From the NCBI GenBank assembly GCA_963702495.1, contig CAVPDA010000015.1, forward strand, positions 92,432 to 156,431: a DNA stretch of 64,000 nucleotides, in the 5' to 3' direction. Position 1 is the stretch's first letter; each line of letters opens with the position of its first letter. A program made the translations under genes and the position numbers. The stretch comes from CAVPDA01 sp963702495. GTDB taxonomy: Bacteria > Pseudomonadota > Gammaproteobacteria > Burkholderiales > Rhodocyclaceae. Below the pieces are notes generated by a model. The model saw only the letters and a list, made by a program, of their open reading frames with translations. It was not told the origin of the DNA and searched no databases. Positions 25,250 through 33,527 of this stretch are shown in pieces.

Positions 25250-25292
25250 AGACGTGGTCTGTCCCCTATTATTCCTTCCTATTATTCCTTTA
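25250..25292. repeat. GGGGACAGACCACG element, copy C (right half)
   Basis: AGACGTGGTCTGTCCCCTATT matches the right arm of copy A. It is followed by a tandem duplication of CCTATTATTCCTT (about 25265-25291), in the same place where copy A carries its CTATTGTCTCG duplication. Confidence 0.65.
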
Positions 25293-25390
25293 GCGCTTTG
25301 GAGAAATGTGCCGGAAAGCAAAACAGCATCCGACTACGATGGAGAAGCCGCCGGAGGGCGGTCCCCCGAAACGATGACTCGGATAAGGGA

Positions 25391-25936
25391 TCACTGCAAC
25401 AGTGGATTGAATTCCGACGAACGTACTGCTTTCCCTAGGAGGTTCTGCACCGCAGGAAAATATGCTTCAGCAGTTTGCTTACAAGCAGTATCAGCAACGA
25501 AGCCGCTCTCAAACTCATAGTGTTCAACCACCGACATCGACTTTCCGTTGGACGAGTTGAGTGTTAGATCGATATCCCACGAACCACCTGTGAGGCCCCT
25601 AGCGGACGAAAACGCAAGCTTATTGACGACTCCCGAAAGCGCTATACGAGGAGAGTCTGCGGCATAAACGCCAGCAACCTTCAGCTCATCTTCAAGAGCC
25701 TTTTTAATGTATGCGGTATGTGTCATGCCATCAGGCGGAGCGAGTGGACCGGCAGCGCGACACGCATTGTCGAAAGCTCCCGGCCCGGTGAACGCGCCCA
25801 CGGAAAGACCGGTGGCACCCAGCGTTTTCAGCGCGACATTCGTATCCGCATTGATCGCGTATCGCGGCGTTGTAAAGGTTGAGCAGGCGCCGAGGGAAAT
25901 GACGAGCGGGACTAGAAACAAATGACCGAGTTTCAT
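25391..25936 (-). CDS. Hypothetical lipoprotein
   Basis: A 181-residue protein. The N-terminus MKLGHLFLVPLVISLGACSTF is a lipoprotein signal with lipobox LGAC. The mature part carries YIKKALEDELKVAGVY, GVVNKLAFSSARGLTGGSWDIDLTLNSSNGKSM and VEHYEFESGFVADTACKQTAEAYFPAVQNLL. This layout resembles uncharacterised YajG-like or DUF-type lipoproteins with a beta-alpha domain. AGGAGG stands 5 bases before the ATG at 25936. Codon use is less GC-rich than the chromosome around it, in line with the island. Function unknown. Confidence 0.72.
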   Translation of the reverse strand: MKLGHLFLVPLVISLGACSTFTTPRYAINADTNVALKTLGATGLSVGAFTGPGAFDNACRAAGPLAPPDGMTHTAYIKKALEDELKVAGVYAADSPRIALSGVVNKLAFSSARGLTGGSWDIDLTLNSSNGKSMSVVEHYEFESGFVADTACKQTAEAYFPAVQNLLGKAVRSSEFNPLLQ

Positions 25937-26084
25937 TGAACCTCCTCTGAGCTGAGAGACTGCTGACACGGAACGACGATTGACGCCCAACGATTGAGCT
26001 GTGCGGCCGGAGCCGGCTCGCCGCGCAGGGCAACATATACCACCGCCCGAAGCGGCCAGCCGGCGGAGGTCCGCTCGACAAACG

Positions 26085-26627
26085 TTAGGCCTCGGCCGGT
26101 TTGACATCAACTCCGACCTTTCGACAGGCGGCAAGGAAGCCTTCCTGAAGCGCGCTCAACTCTTGCTTCTTGGGCGCGGAAAGTGAAGATGGAGGCGCAA
26201 AAGTTAGACGGCCGTCGAGCGTGTCCATAACGATTGCACGTTTGCCTCTTGCTGCATAGAGAAGATATGCGCCTGCTGCCACCGCGACAAGGGGACCGTA
26301 CTTTGATTGGCCGAATTCACGCAGACTTCCAGAAGCGATGAGATACGCGGTAGCCACCAATCCAGCAATAAGCAGAAAGAGTCCGAGAGCGGTCGCGCCT
26401 ATCGACCGGGCGGTCCGCAACGACACTGACCTGACTGATGTTAGCGGCACTCTACGGAAGTGCCACGGGTTTGCAAGTACAAGGCCACGCTTCTTCACTG
26501 CGACGAATATGGCCTTCTTGGAGACAGCGAATGCGTATGGAGTGGCGTTCTTGCCCGGCTGGTAGTCAAAAGCGGCTACCAGTTCCTCACCAGTTTCGAG
26601 TTCCAACGTGATCGGTTCGTATGGCAT
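26085..26627 (-). CDS. Hypothetical membrane protein with PH-like N-terminus
   Basis: A 180-residue protein. Residues 1-70 (YAFAVSKKAIFVAVKKRGL ... FRRVPLTSVRSVSLR) resemble a bacterial PH-like domain. Two membrane segments follow (about 75-98, IGATALGLFLLIAGLVATAYLI, and 112-127, GPLVAVAAGAYLLYAA). The cytosolic tail ends in a helix (KKQELSALQEGFLAACRKVGV). It is not a family I can name. ATG at 26627 is preceded by GGAGCAG. Confidence 0.6.
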   Translation of the reverse strand: MPYEPITLELETGEELVAAFDYQPGKNATPYAFAVSKKAIFVAVKKRGLVLANPWHFRRVPLTSVRSVSLRTARSIGATALGLFLLIAGLVATAYLIASGSLREFGQSKYGPLVAVAAGAYLLYAARGKRAIVMDTLDGRLTFAPPSSLSAPKKQELSALQEGFLAACRKVGVDVKPAEA

Positions 26628-26690
26628 ATCTGCTCCGGGGGCGTGTCGCGAGGCCTAACGTAGACGTTAAAAACGATAGTAGACAGGTTC

Positions 26691-27098
26691 TCAAGAGTGC
26701 CGAGTTCTCCCCCGTTTTCGCGCGGCCTCGGCTCGCCGCTCGTGGTCCTCGATCCAGTTCTCGGTGAGCCGATCTAGCTCGTCCAATTGCTCCTGAGAAG
26801 AGGTGGGTGGGGCGAATTCCATTTCGAGCCATCCGATCAGATGCGTTTCGATCAGAGCGAGCGGAAACTCTGGGCAGCCCGCGTGAATGCGTTGCACGGA
26901 CTCGGTAATCGAAAGCCGTTTCCCATCTTCCCAGATGATCTTGCGATTCTTGGCGTTGACATCGACCTTTTCTAGCAACATCCACACAGCATCCAACACT
27001 TCACTGGAGAGCTCCCCTTCGGCAGAGTCCATCCAGCCGGCAAAACCTTCGAGTAAAGGATTGTCCTCGAAGGGATGTTTGTCATGCTGTTTGCCCAT
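26691..27098 (-). CDS. Hypothetical acidic protein
   Basis: A 135-residue soluble protein with no signal peptide, rich in Glu/Asp and Trp. Features include PFEDNPLLEGFAGWMD, a helix EVLDAVWMLLEKVDVNAKN, and WEDGKRLSITESVQRIHAGCPEFPLALIETHLIGWLEME, then a basic C-terminal tail (ERRAEAARKRGRTRHS). I do not recognise the family. The clean codon pattern over the full frame suggests a real gene; the start ATG at 27098 has no clear ribosome binding site. Confidence 0.5.
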   Translation of the reverse strand: MGKQHDKHPFEDNPLLEGFAGWMDSAEGELSSEVLDAVWMLLEKVDVNAKNRKIIWEDGKRLSITESVQRIHAGCPEFPLALIETHLIGWLEMEFAPPTSSQEQLDELDRLTENWIEDHERRAEAARKRGRTRHS

Positions 27099-27121
27099 CA
27101 GGTAAGCATAGCACTGCTGGG

Positions 27122-27451
27122 TTAGCGCCTGCGCGCCAGTTTCATCTTCAGGCGACTGTGCTCAATGCCCAAGGCGATCCATTCTGCGCTCAGGGCCTTG
27201 AAGCGCTTGTAGTTGGCGATCTGGCGGCGCACATCGCGCAGGCTCTCGCGTGCAATGTATTCGGTGCGGCTCTTCATCTCCCGTGTATAGCTGAGCTGGT
27301 AGTAGGCCCCGCTTTGGCTCTCGGGATCTTTGTACTGGCGCGTTAGCGAGCCCGGCCGCATCTCATCGATTGCCGCCAGTTCTGCCTTGATCCTGTCAAT
27401 GCGCTTTTGGATCTGCGCGAGTCGTTTTGTTGTCACACGGATAGCATACAC
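27122..27451 (-). CDS. DUF6788-like transposase-associated protein
   Basis: A 109-residue, strongly basic helical protein. A coiled coil (KRLAQIQKRIDRIKAELAAID) leads to PGSLTRQYKDPESQSGAYYQLSYTREMKSRTEYIARE, the pattern of small proteins linked with transposases and annotated DUF6788. Its role may be DNA binding or regulation of the divergent transposase. The start ATG at 27451 lies 39 bases from the transposase start at 27491. Confidence 0.7.
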   Translation of the reverse strand: MYAIRVTTKRLAQIQKRIDRIKAELAAIDEMRPGSLTRQYKDPESQSGAYYQLSYTREMKSRTEYIARESLRDVRRQIANYKRFKALSAEWIALGIEHSRLKMKLARRR

Positions 27452-27490
27452 ATGCTATACCATATTGACAACTACCGATGGGAGGAGGCG

Positions 27491-28891
27491 ATGTCGCTGT
27501 GGATTGCCTGGTGGGACGCAATTCGGTTGCTGCGCCCGGCGTTCTCGCGCCTGCGCAGCTTCATGTGGTTCGCCACGGCCGTGGCAGGCTTGACGGTGCG
27601 CACCGAGCTGCTGGGGGTGACCAGCATCGTGCGGGCGCTGAAGCTAACGCCTCGCTTCTACAACAAGCTGCTCGATAGCTTTCATAGCAGCGCCGTGCAG
27701 CTCGATCGGCTCTCGGCGCTGTGGACACAGGCGGTGCTGCACCTGTTGCCTGAGCCGCTGCGCATCAACGGCCGGCGCGTCCTGGTCGGCGACGGCATCA
27801 AGGCACCCAAGTGCGGCAAGAAGATGCCCGGCGTGAAGCTGCTGCATCAACAGTCAGAATCGAACACCAAACCGGAATACATCATGGGGCATTCGTTGCA
27901 GGCGGTGAGCGTGCTGGTACAGGCCGCTCAGAGTGTCTTCGCGCTACCGCTGGCCGTACGCATCCACGAAGGTCTGGTGTGGTCCAATCGCGATCGGCGT
28001 ACCCTGCTTGACAAAATGCTCGCGCTGCTCGGGATCATCGCGATCCAGGATCCGTTCTACTTCGTGGCCGACGCGTACTACGCGGCCCGCAAAATCGTCA
28101 ACGGTTTGCTCGATCAGAACAACCACCTGGTCACCCGGGTGAAATCCAATGCAGTCGCCTATGCGCCGTACTTGCAGCCGGGCCCGCGCAAAAGAGGCCG
28201 GCCCCGGCTCTATGGCACAAAGCTCAAGCTCAAATCCCTGCTGAACGACCCGCAGTCCATGCAATCGGCCGCGAGCCCCGTCTACGGCGAGCACAACGTC
28301 ACGATCCAGTATCGGCTCAGCGATCTACTGTGGCGTCCGGCCGGCCGGCTGGTGCGCTTCGTGGCGGTCATTCATCCTTCCCGAGGCTCCTGCCTGTTGA
28401 TGTGCACGGACACCTCCTTGAGCGCCATCGAGATCATTCGCCTCTACGGGCTGCGCTTCAAGATCGAACACAGCTTCAAACAGGCTGTACGTCTGATCGG
28501 TGCGTTCGCCTACCATTTCTGGATGCAAGACATGAAGCCGCTTCGCCGCCGCAACGGTAATCAACATCTTCATCGCGAGTCGCTCGACTACCGCAACGCC
28601 ATCAAGCGCAAGATCCACGCCTATCATGTGTTCATTCAGGCCGGCGTCGTCTGTCAGGGATTGCTTCAGTACCTGGCAGTCGCCTTTCCCAAGCCCGTCT
28701 GGAACTGCTTCGGCTCTTGGCTGCGAACTATTCGCCCCGGCATCCCTCCATCTGAGTTCGTTGTCGCCAATGCGCTACGCCAGAGCCTGCCCGAATTTCT
28801 CTTGAATGCCGTCCAATGCAATTTCCTCGCGAAATTCATCGTCGAAAGGCAAGACCCCGGTAACGTAGAGATGTTCCGATTGGCCTCATGA
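27491..28891 (+). CDS. DDE transposase (IS4-like superfamily)
   Basis: A 466-residue transposase. N-terminal helical part MSLWIAWWDAIRLLRPAFSRL; first catalytic-aspartate region RRVLVGDGIKAPKCGKKMPG; second aspartate region DPFYFVADAYYAARKIV; third region IIRLYGLRFKIEHSFKQAVRLIG, close to the Y-x2-R-x3-E signature of IS4-type transposases. All three candidate acidic residues (D, D, E) are present and the frame is intact, so the element may be active. GGGAGGAGG just before the ATG at 27491 decides the start over an earlier in-frame ATG at 27407. Exact IS family is uncertain. Confidence 0.82.
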   Translation: MSLWIAWWDAIRLLRPAFSRLRSFMWFATAVAGLTVRTELLGVTSIVRALKLTPRFYNKLLDSFHSSAVQLDRLSALWTQAVLHLLPEPLRINGRRVLVGDGIKAPKCGKKMPGVKLLHQQSESNTKPEYIMGHSLQAVSVLVQAAQSVFALPLAVRIHEGLVWSNRDRRTLLDKMLALLGIIAIQDPFYFVADAYYAARKIVNGLLDQNNHLVTRVKSNAVAYAPYLQPGPRKRGRPRLYGTKLKLKSLLNDPQSMQSAASPVYGEHNVTIQYRLSDLLWRPAGRLVRFVAVIHPSRGSCLLMCTDTSLSAIEIIRLYGLRFKIEHSFKQAVRLIGAFAYHFWMQDMKPLRRRNGNQHLHRESLDYRNAIKRKIHAYHVFIQAGVVCQGLLQYLAVAFPKPVWNCFGSWLRTIRPGIPPSEFVVANALRQSLPEFLLNAVQCNFLAKFIVERQDPGNVEMFRLAS

Positions 28892-28895
28892 GGTC

Positions 28896-28919
28896 AGTCC
28901 CGGGGACAAACTCGGGACT
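28896..28919 (+). terminator. Hairpin after transposase
   Basis: A perfect inverted repeat AGTCCCG (28896-28902) / CGGGACT (28913-28919) with a 10-base loop begins five bases after the transposase stop. There is no T-run. It could be a terminator or part of the IS end. Confidence 0.45.
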
Positions 28920-29063
28920 CTTGAGACAGGTTATCGGACTGTCCAATAAGCTCTCATCAGCATGCAACTGCATGATATTACCGTATTTACCACTCACGCT
29001 CGCGGCTCCGACGTCGCATAAGTCATACCGAACCAACAGGGCCGCCCTCGATTATCGGCAGGG

Positions 29064-29504
<441 letters not shown>

Positions 29505-29616
29505 AGAGCGCGGGAAAGGGGTCGCGCTCGAATTAACCATATGCTGGAAAACGGAATAAATTGAAGCTAGCCACTTCAGCCCTTATCTGACGTCACATTC
29601 GCCTACGCCCACGCGG

Positions 29617-29826
29617 CTACTCCCAGTTCAGGTTCAACTTGCGGTGCGAGGCGGCGCAATCGCGCAGGTACAGATTGATGAGGCTTTGATACGGGATACC
29701 GACCTCTTCCGAAAGGGACTTGAAGTAGTCGATGGATTCTTCGTCCAGGCGGATCGTGACCTGCTTCTTCAACTGAGAAGCATAGGGATTCTTCCTGGCT
29801 TTGGAGAAGTCATATTCCTTACGCAT
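29617..29826 (-). CDS. brnA: BrnA-type antitoxin (ribbon-helix-helix)
   Basis: A 69-residue antitoxin. The core KKQVTIRLDEESIDYFKSLSEEVGIPYQSLINLYLRDCA is a CopG/BrnA ribbon-helix-helix that binds operator DNA as a dimer. The N-terminus MRKEYDFSKARKNPYAS is the usual BrnA toxin-contact segment. The frame is complete. The toxin gene that normally precedes it is only a C-terminal remnant (29835-29945), so this antitoxin is an orphan, and its native promoter, upstream of brnT, has been lost. Confidence 0.85.
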   Translation of the reverse strand: MRKEYDFSKARKNPYASQLKKQVTIRLDEESIDYFKSLSEEVGIPYQSLINLYLRDCAASHRKLNLNWE

Positions 29827-29834
29827 GGGACACC

Positions 29835-29945
29835 GTTACGGGTAGAACTTCATTTCCTTGGGCGTTGCCTTGCGAGCAGAGATGATTCGAATTACTCCAT
29901 CCTTGCCTCGATAACAGTGGCAGACAACCAAGAGCCTTAGCGCAG
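29835..29945 (-). pseudogene. brnT: C-terminal remnant of a BrnT toxin gene
   Basis: Reading the minus strand from about 29945 to the stop at 29835-29837 gives LRLLVVCHCYRGKDGV then IRIISARKATPKEMKFYP. This is the characteristic C-terminal strand and RIISARKA motif of BrnT ribonuclease toxins. The stop is 8 bases before the brnA start, the normal BrnT-BrnA spacing. The N-terminal two thirds, including the first part of the RNase fold, are absent; sequence beyond about 29945 runs into the gap before the SDR gene. Too short to have been listed as an open frame. Confidence 0.85.
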
Positions 29946-29997
29946 AGGCCAGAGCAAGTGGGGGCGGCGCAACGCCTGCGCCCGATTGCCGCCCTGA

Positions 29998-30708
<711 letters not shown>

Positions 30709-30738
30709 GGTGTTCTCCGGTCGGATTGCCCTGCCATG

Positions 30739-33392
30739 CTAATGCGAAGGCTGGCGTCCTGCCAGCCTTCGCGGCCGGCTCACCTGGCGGCGGGCTCGCT
30801 CTGCGGCGCCATCTCCGGCGACGATGCGGACCGGCAGCGGCCGGGCGGCGTCGAGGTGCACGTCGCGCTGGGGGAAGGCGATGGCGATGCCGTTCTCCGT
30901 GAGCGTCTTCTCGATCATGAAGCGCAGGTCGCTCGCCACCGTCGGGCTTTCCACTCCCGGCTTGAGTTCCAGCCAGTAGTACAGGCCGAACATCAGGGCA
31001 TCGGCGCCGAAGTCCTCGAACTGGACCTGGGGCTTGGGTTCGCCCAGCACCAGGCCGTGCCGGTCCACCGCCTGCAGCAGCAGGTCGCTCACTTCCCGCG
31101 TCGGCGAACCGTAGGCGACGCCGACTTTGATCGTCTGGCGCACGCGGCGGCTGGTGTAGGTCCAGTTGGTGACGTTCTGCTCGATGAAGGTGCTGTTCGG
31201 AACCAGCGTTTCGATGCCGTTGCCGTCGCGAATGGTGGAGGAGCGGACATTGATGTCGGTCACCGTGCCGCGTACGCCTCCGACTTCCACGATGTCGCCG
31301 GGGCGGAACGGCCGCTCGGACAGCAGCATCAGTCCGCTCATCAGGTTCTTCAGCAGGTTCTGCATGCCGAAGCCGACGCCGATCGCCACCGCGCCGCCGA
31401 GGAAGGCGAACACGGTGAGCGGGATCTTCACCGACACCAGGCTGAAAACCACCAGCACGATGAAGGTGAAAGCCAGCACCCAGCGCCGCGTGATGCGCGC
31501 CAGGTTCGGCTCGACGTCGAAGCGCCTGACGAGGAAGCGCTCCGCGCCGCGGGCCAGCCGCCCGCTCAGCCACAGGCCGATCACCAGGATCAGGACCGCG
31601 GTCATGACCTTGCCTACGGTGACGCCGCGCTTGCCGGTGATCTTCTGCCCGTCGACCTCGATCGTGTCCTCGGCGGTGAAGATCTCGAAGGACCAGATCG
31701 CCTTCGCCGTCTGGAAGGCGTCGTCGCGCCAGCTTTCCACCTTCGCCACCGCGCCCTGATCGCGGATGGAAACGTCGAACTCCTCCATCCAGCGCCGGAT
31801 CAGGTCCCGGACCTCCTCCACGTCCGCCAGGCTGCGCACGTAGAGCGACGCCCGGTCGCGGTAGGCGGTGATGAATTCCTCGACGCGCTTGCGCGCCTCC
31901 GGCGTCGCCGCGCTGATCAGCCGACCCTCCTGCTCCGCCGCCACCGCCATCGCCAACTGCACCTGCCGCCGCGCCAGGTCGGCCACCGGCGCGAGCCGGT
32001 CGAGCAGGGCGCGGCCGCCGCGGAAGGCATCCCTCACGGCGCTGGCGTTATCGGCGCCGCGGCCGGCGAAGGCGTAGCGGATCTCCCAGAACGCATATTG
32101 GATGTCGAGGTTCTCGACCCCGCTTTTCAGGGTCTCGATCCGGATGTTCGCGTTCTCCGCCCGCGCCCGGGCCAGTTCCTCCTGCTGTTCGAGTTCGCGC
32201 AGGCGGCTGGTGCGCTCGGCAAGCTCCTTTTCCAGGGCGATGCGTGCCGACGCCGCCGCGTCCGCGGCGGGCGCTGCGGCAGCCGCAGGCGGCTCCACGG
32301 CCTCCGGTTTCCCGGGCGGCGCGGCGGTCTCGGTGCCGCCGCCGCGCCCGCCGGCATCCCCGGCGGCGGCCGGCGCTGGCACGGCGGCCTCGGCTTCGTT
32401 GCGCTTCGCGCGTTCCAGTTCGGCGGCGGTCTGCGCCACCTCCGCCTGCTGCCGTTCGAGCTTCGCGGCGGCGTCGGCCGCGGTGTCGTGCGCTGAGGTC
32501 TCGGCAGTCATGGCCTGCTCCAGTTCGCTGCGCAGGGCCTTGCGCCGGGCCTCGACCCTGGCCCGGATCGTGTCCAGGTCGTCTTCGGTGAACCGGGTCT
32601 TGCCCTCTACTTCCTTCAGCATCCGCTCGCCGAATTCGGACTCCTGGCGCGCTGCCGCCAGTTGTTCCTGGTTCGCGCGCCGGCCGGCTTCCAGGCTCGC
32701 GATCGCCGCCGCCGGCACGCGGCTGGTGAGCCGCGCCAGATCCAACTGCCACGTCGCCTGCACCGACTCGGCCTGGCTCTTGGCCCGTTCCAGCTTTTCG
32801 CGCGCCTGGCGTACCTCTTCCTCGGCATTCTTCAGAAAGTCCCTGGCGCCGTCGATCTGCTTGTCCAGCATCTGCTGCTTGGCCTGGAATCCGTCCAGCT
32901 TGAGGGATGCGGTCTGCAATTGCTTGCGCAGGTCGTCCGCCTTCAGGATCGGATAGGGCGGCTTATCGGGGAAACCCTGCCAGGCGGCGATGCGCTGTTC
33001 CAGTTCGGCGCGGCGTTTCGTCGCGACTTCCAGATTGGCCAGTTCGTCCAGGTGGCGCTGGTAGGTGCGCGCCAGTTGCTGCCAGAGGACGCGGCGCCGC
33101 ACCAGATCGCGTTCAGGCGTTCCCGCCGGGGCGCCCGCGGCGGCGCCGTCGGGCGCCTCGATGCGGGCGAGTTCGGCGCGCGCTTCGGCGAGTTTCTGTT
33201 CCAGCTGCGCCGGAAGATCGACCTTCTGCGCTTCGGTGCCCATTCTCCGCACCCGGCTTTTACGCCGGCGCGGCGCCGGGTTTGAGCATGCCCGGCAGCA
33301 TTTGGGCCTGGGCCGAAGGCGGCGAATGCCGCGAGAAATGCGGCCGCGATCAGCAGCGCGGCCAAGGCGCCGGCAGGCGGGCGTGCCCCCAT
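30739..33392 (-). CDS. MscS/KefA-type mechanosensitive channel, probable frameshift after the signal peptide
   Basis: The long frame has about 160 residues of extended coiled coil (ELEQRIAAWQ ... KLERAKSQAE), an Ala/Pro-rich linker, and another helical section. Then come three to four membrane segments (VGKVMTAVLILVIGLWLSG; WVLAFTFIVLVVFSL) and the MscS core: LGGAVAIGVGFGMQNLLKNLMSG (pore helix), RPFRPGDIVEVGG and VPNSTFIEQNVTNWTY. Such channels release solutes on osmotic downshock. A signal peptide is expected; MGARPPAGALAALLIAAAFL (from 33392) lies just upstream but in another frame, so a base is probably missing between 33243 and about 33290. Without a shift the start would be ATG 33243. 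The last 20 codons overlap a hairpin at 30744-30772, so the true C-terminus may also be shorter. Confidence 0.82.
30744..30772. terminator. 12-bp hairpin at the 3' end of the MscS-type gene
   Basis: A perfect stem GCGAAGGCTGGC (30744-30755) / GCCAGCCTTCGC (30761-30772), loop GTCCT. It overlaps the last codons of the channel frame, which is unusual. A stop in the neighbouring frame at 30780-30782 would put it cleanly downstream. No T-run follows. Confidence 0.6.
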
Positions 33393-33527
33393 GCCGATCT
33401 CCCGAACGTGCGCCCAATCCAAGTCGTCGCCAGGATCGTCAAGATTTCGGGTCCCTAGAGACGCCGCTGAGGGGCAGCGGCGGGTGCGCGGGGGCATCCT
33501 ATCACCCCGCTACATGCGCCGTGGCGG

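Larger units (their letters stand above)
24762..25390. other. 630-bp repeat-rich gap in the accessory island
   Basis: No supported gene. It holds copies B (about 24891-24970) and C (25250-25292) of the GGGGACAGACCACG element and short remnants. Open frames here have no ribosome binding site or motif and are partly translations of the repeats (the same ITWSA-CY string appears in two places). Confidence 0.6.
27122..28919. mobile_element. Insertion sequence: DUF6788-like passenger divergent from DDE transposase
   Basis: The minus-strand 109-residue gene and the plus-strand transposase share a 39-bp divergent promoter region, and such small DUF6788-type genes commonly accompany this kind of transposase. 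A terminator-like hairpin at 28896-28919 bounds the right side. I could not identify terminal inverted repeats or a target-site duplication, so the outer limits are approximate. Confidence 0.6.

Noticed and set aside
26887..27105. A small plus-strand ORF opposite the acidic hypothetical protein
   Set aside because: It is the antisense of a better-supported frame and has no start signal.
28836..29036. A small minus-strand ORF after the transposase
   Set aside because: No ribosome binding site, and it overlaps the end of the transposase gene and the terminator hairpin.
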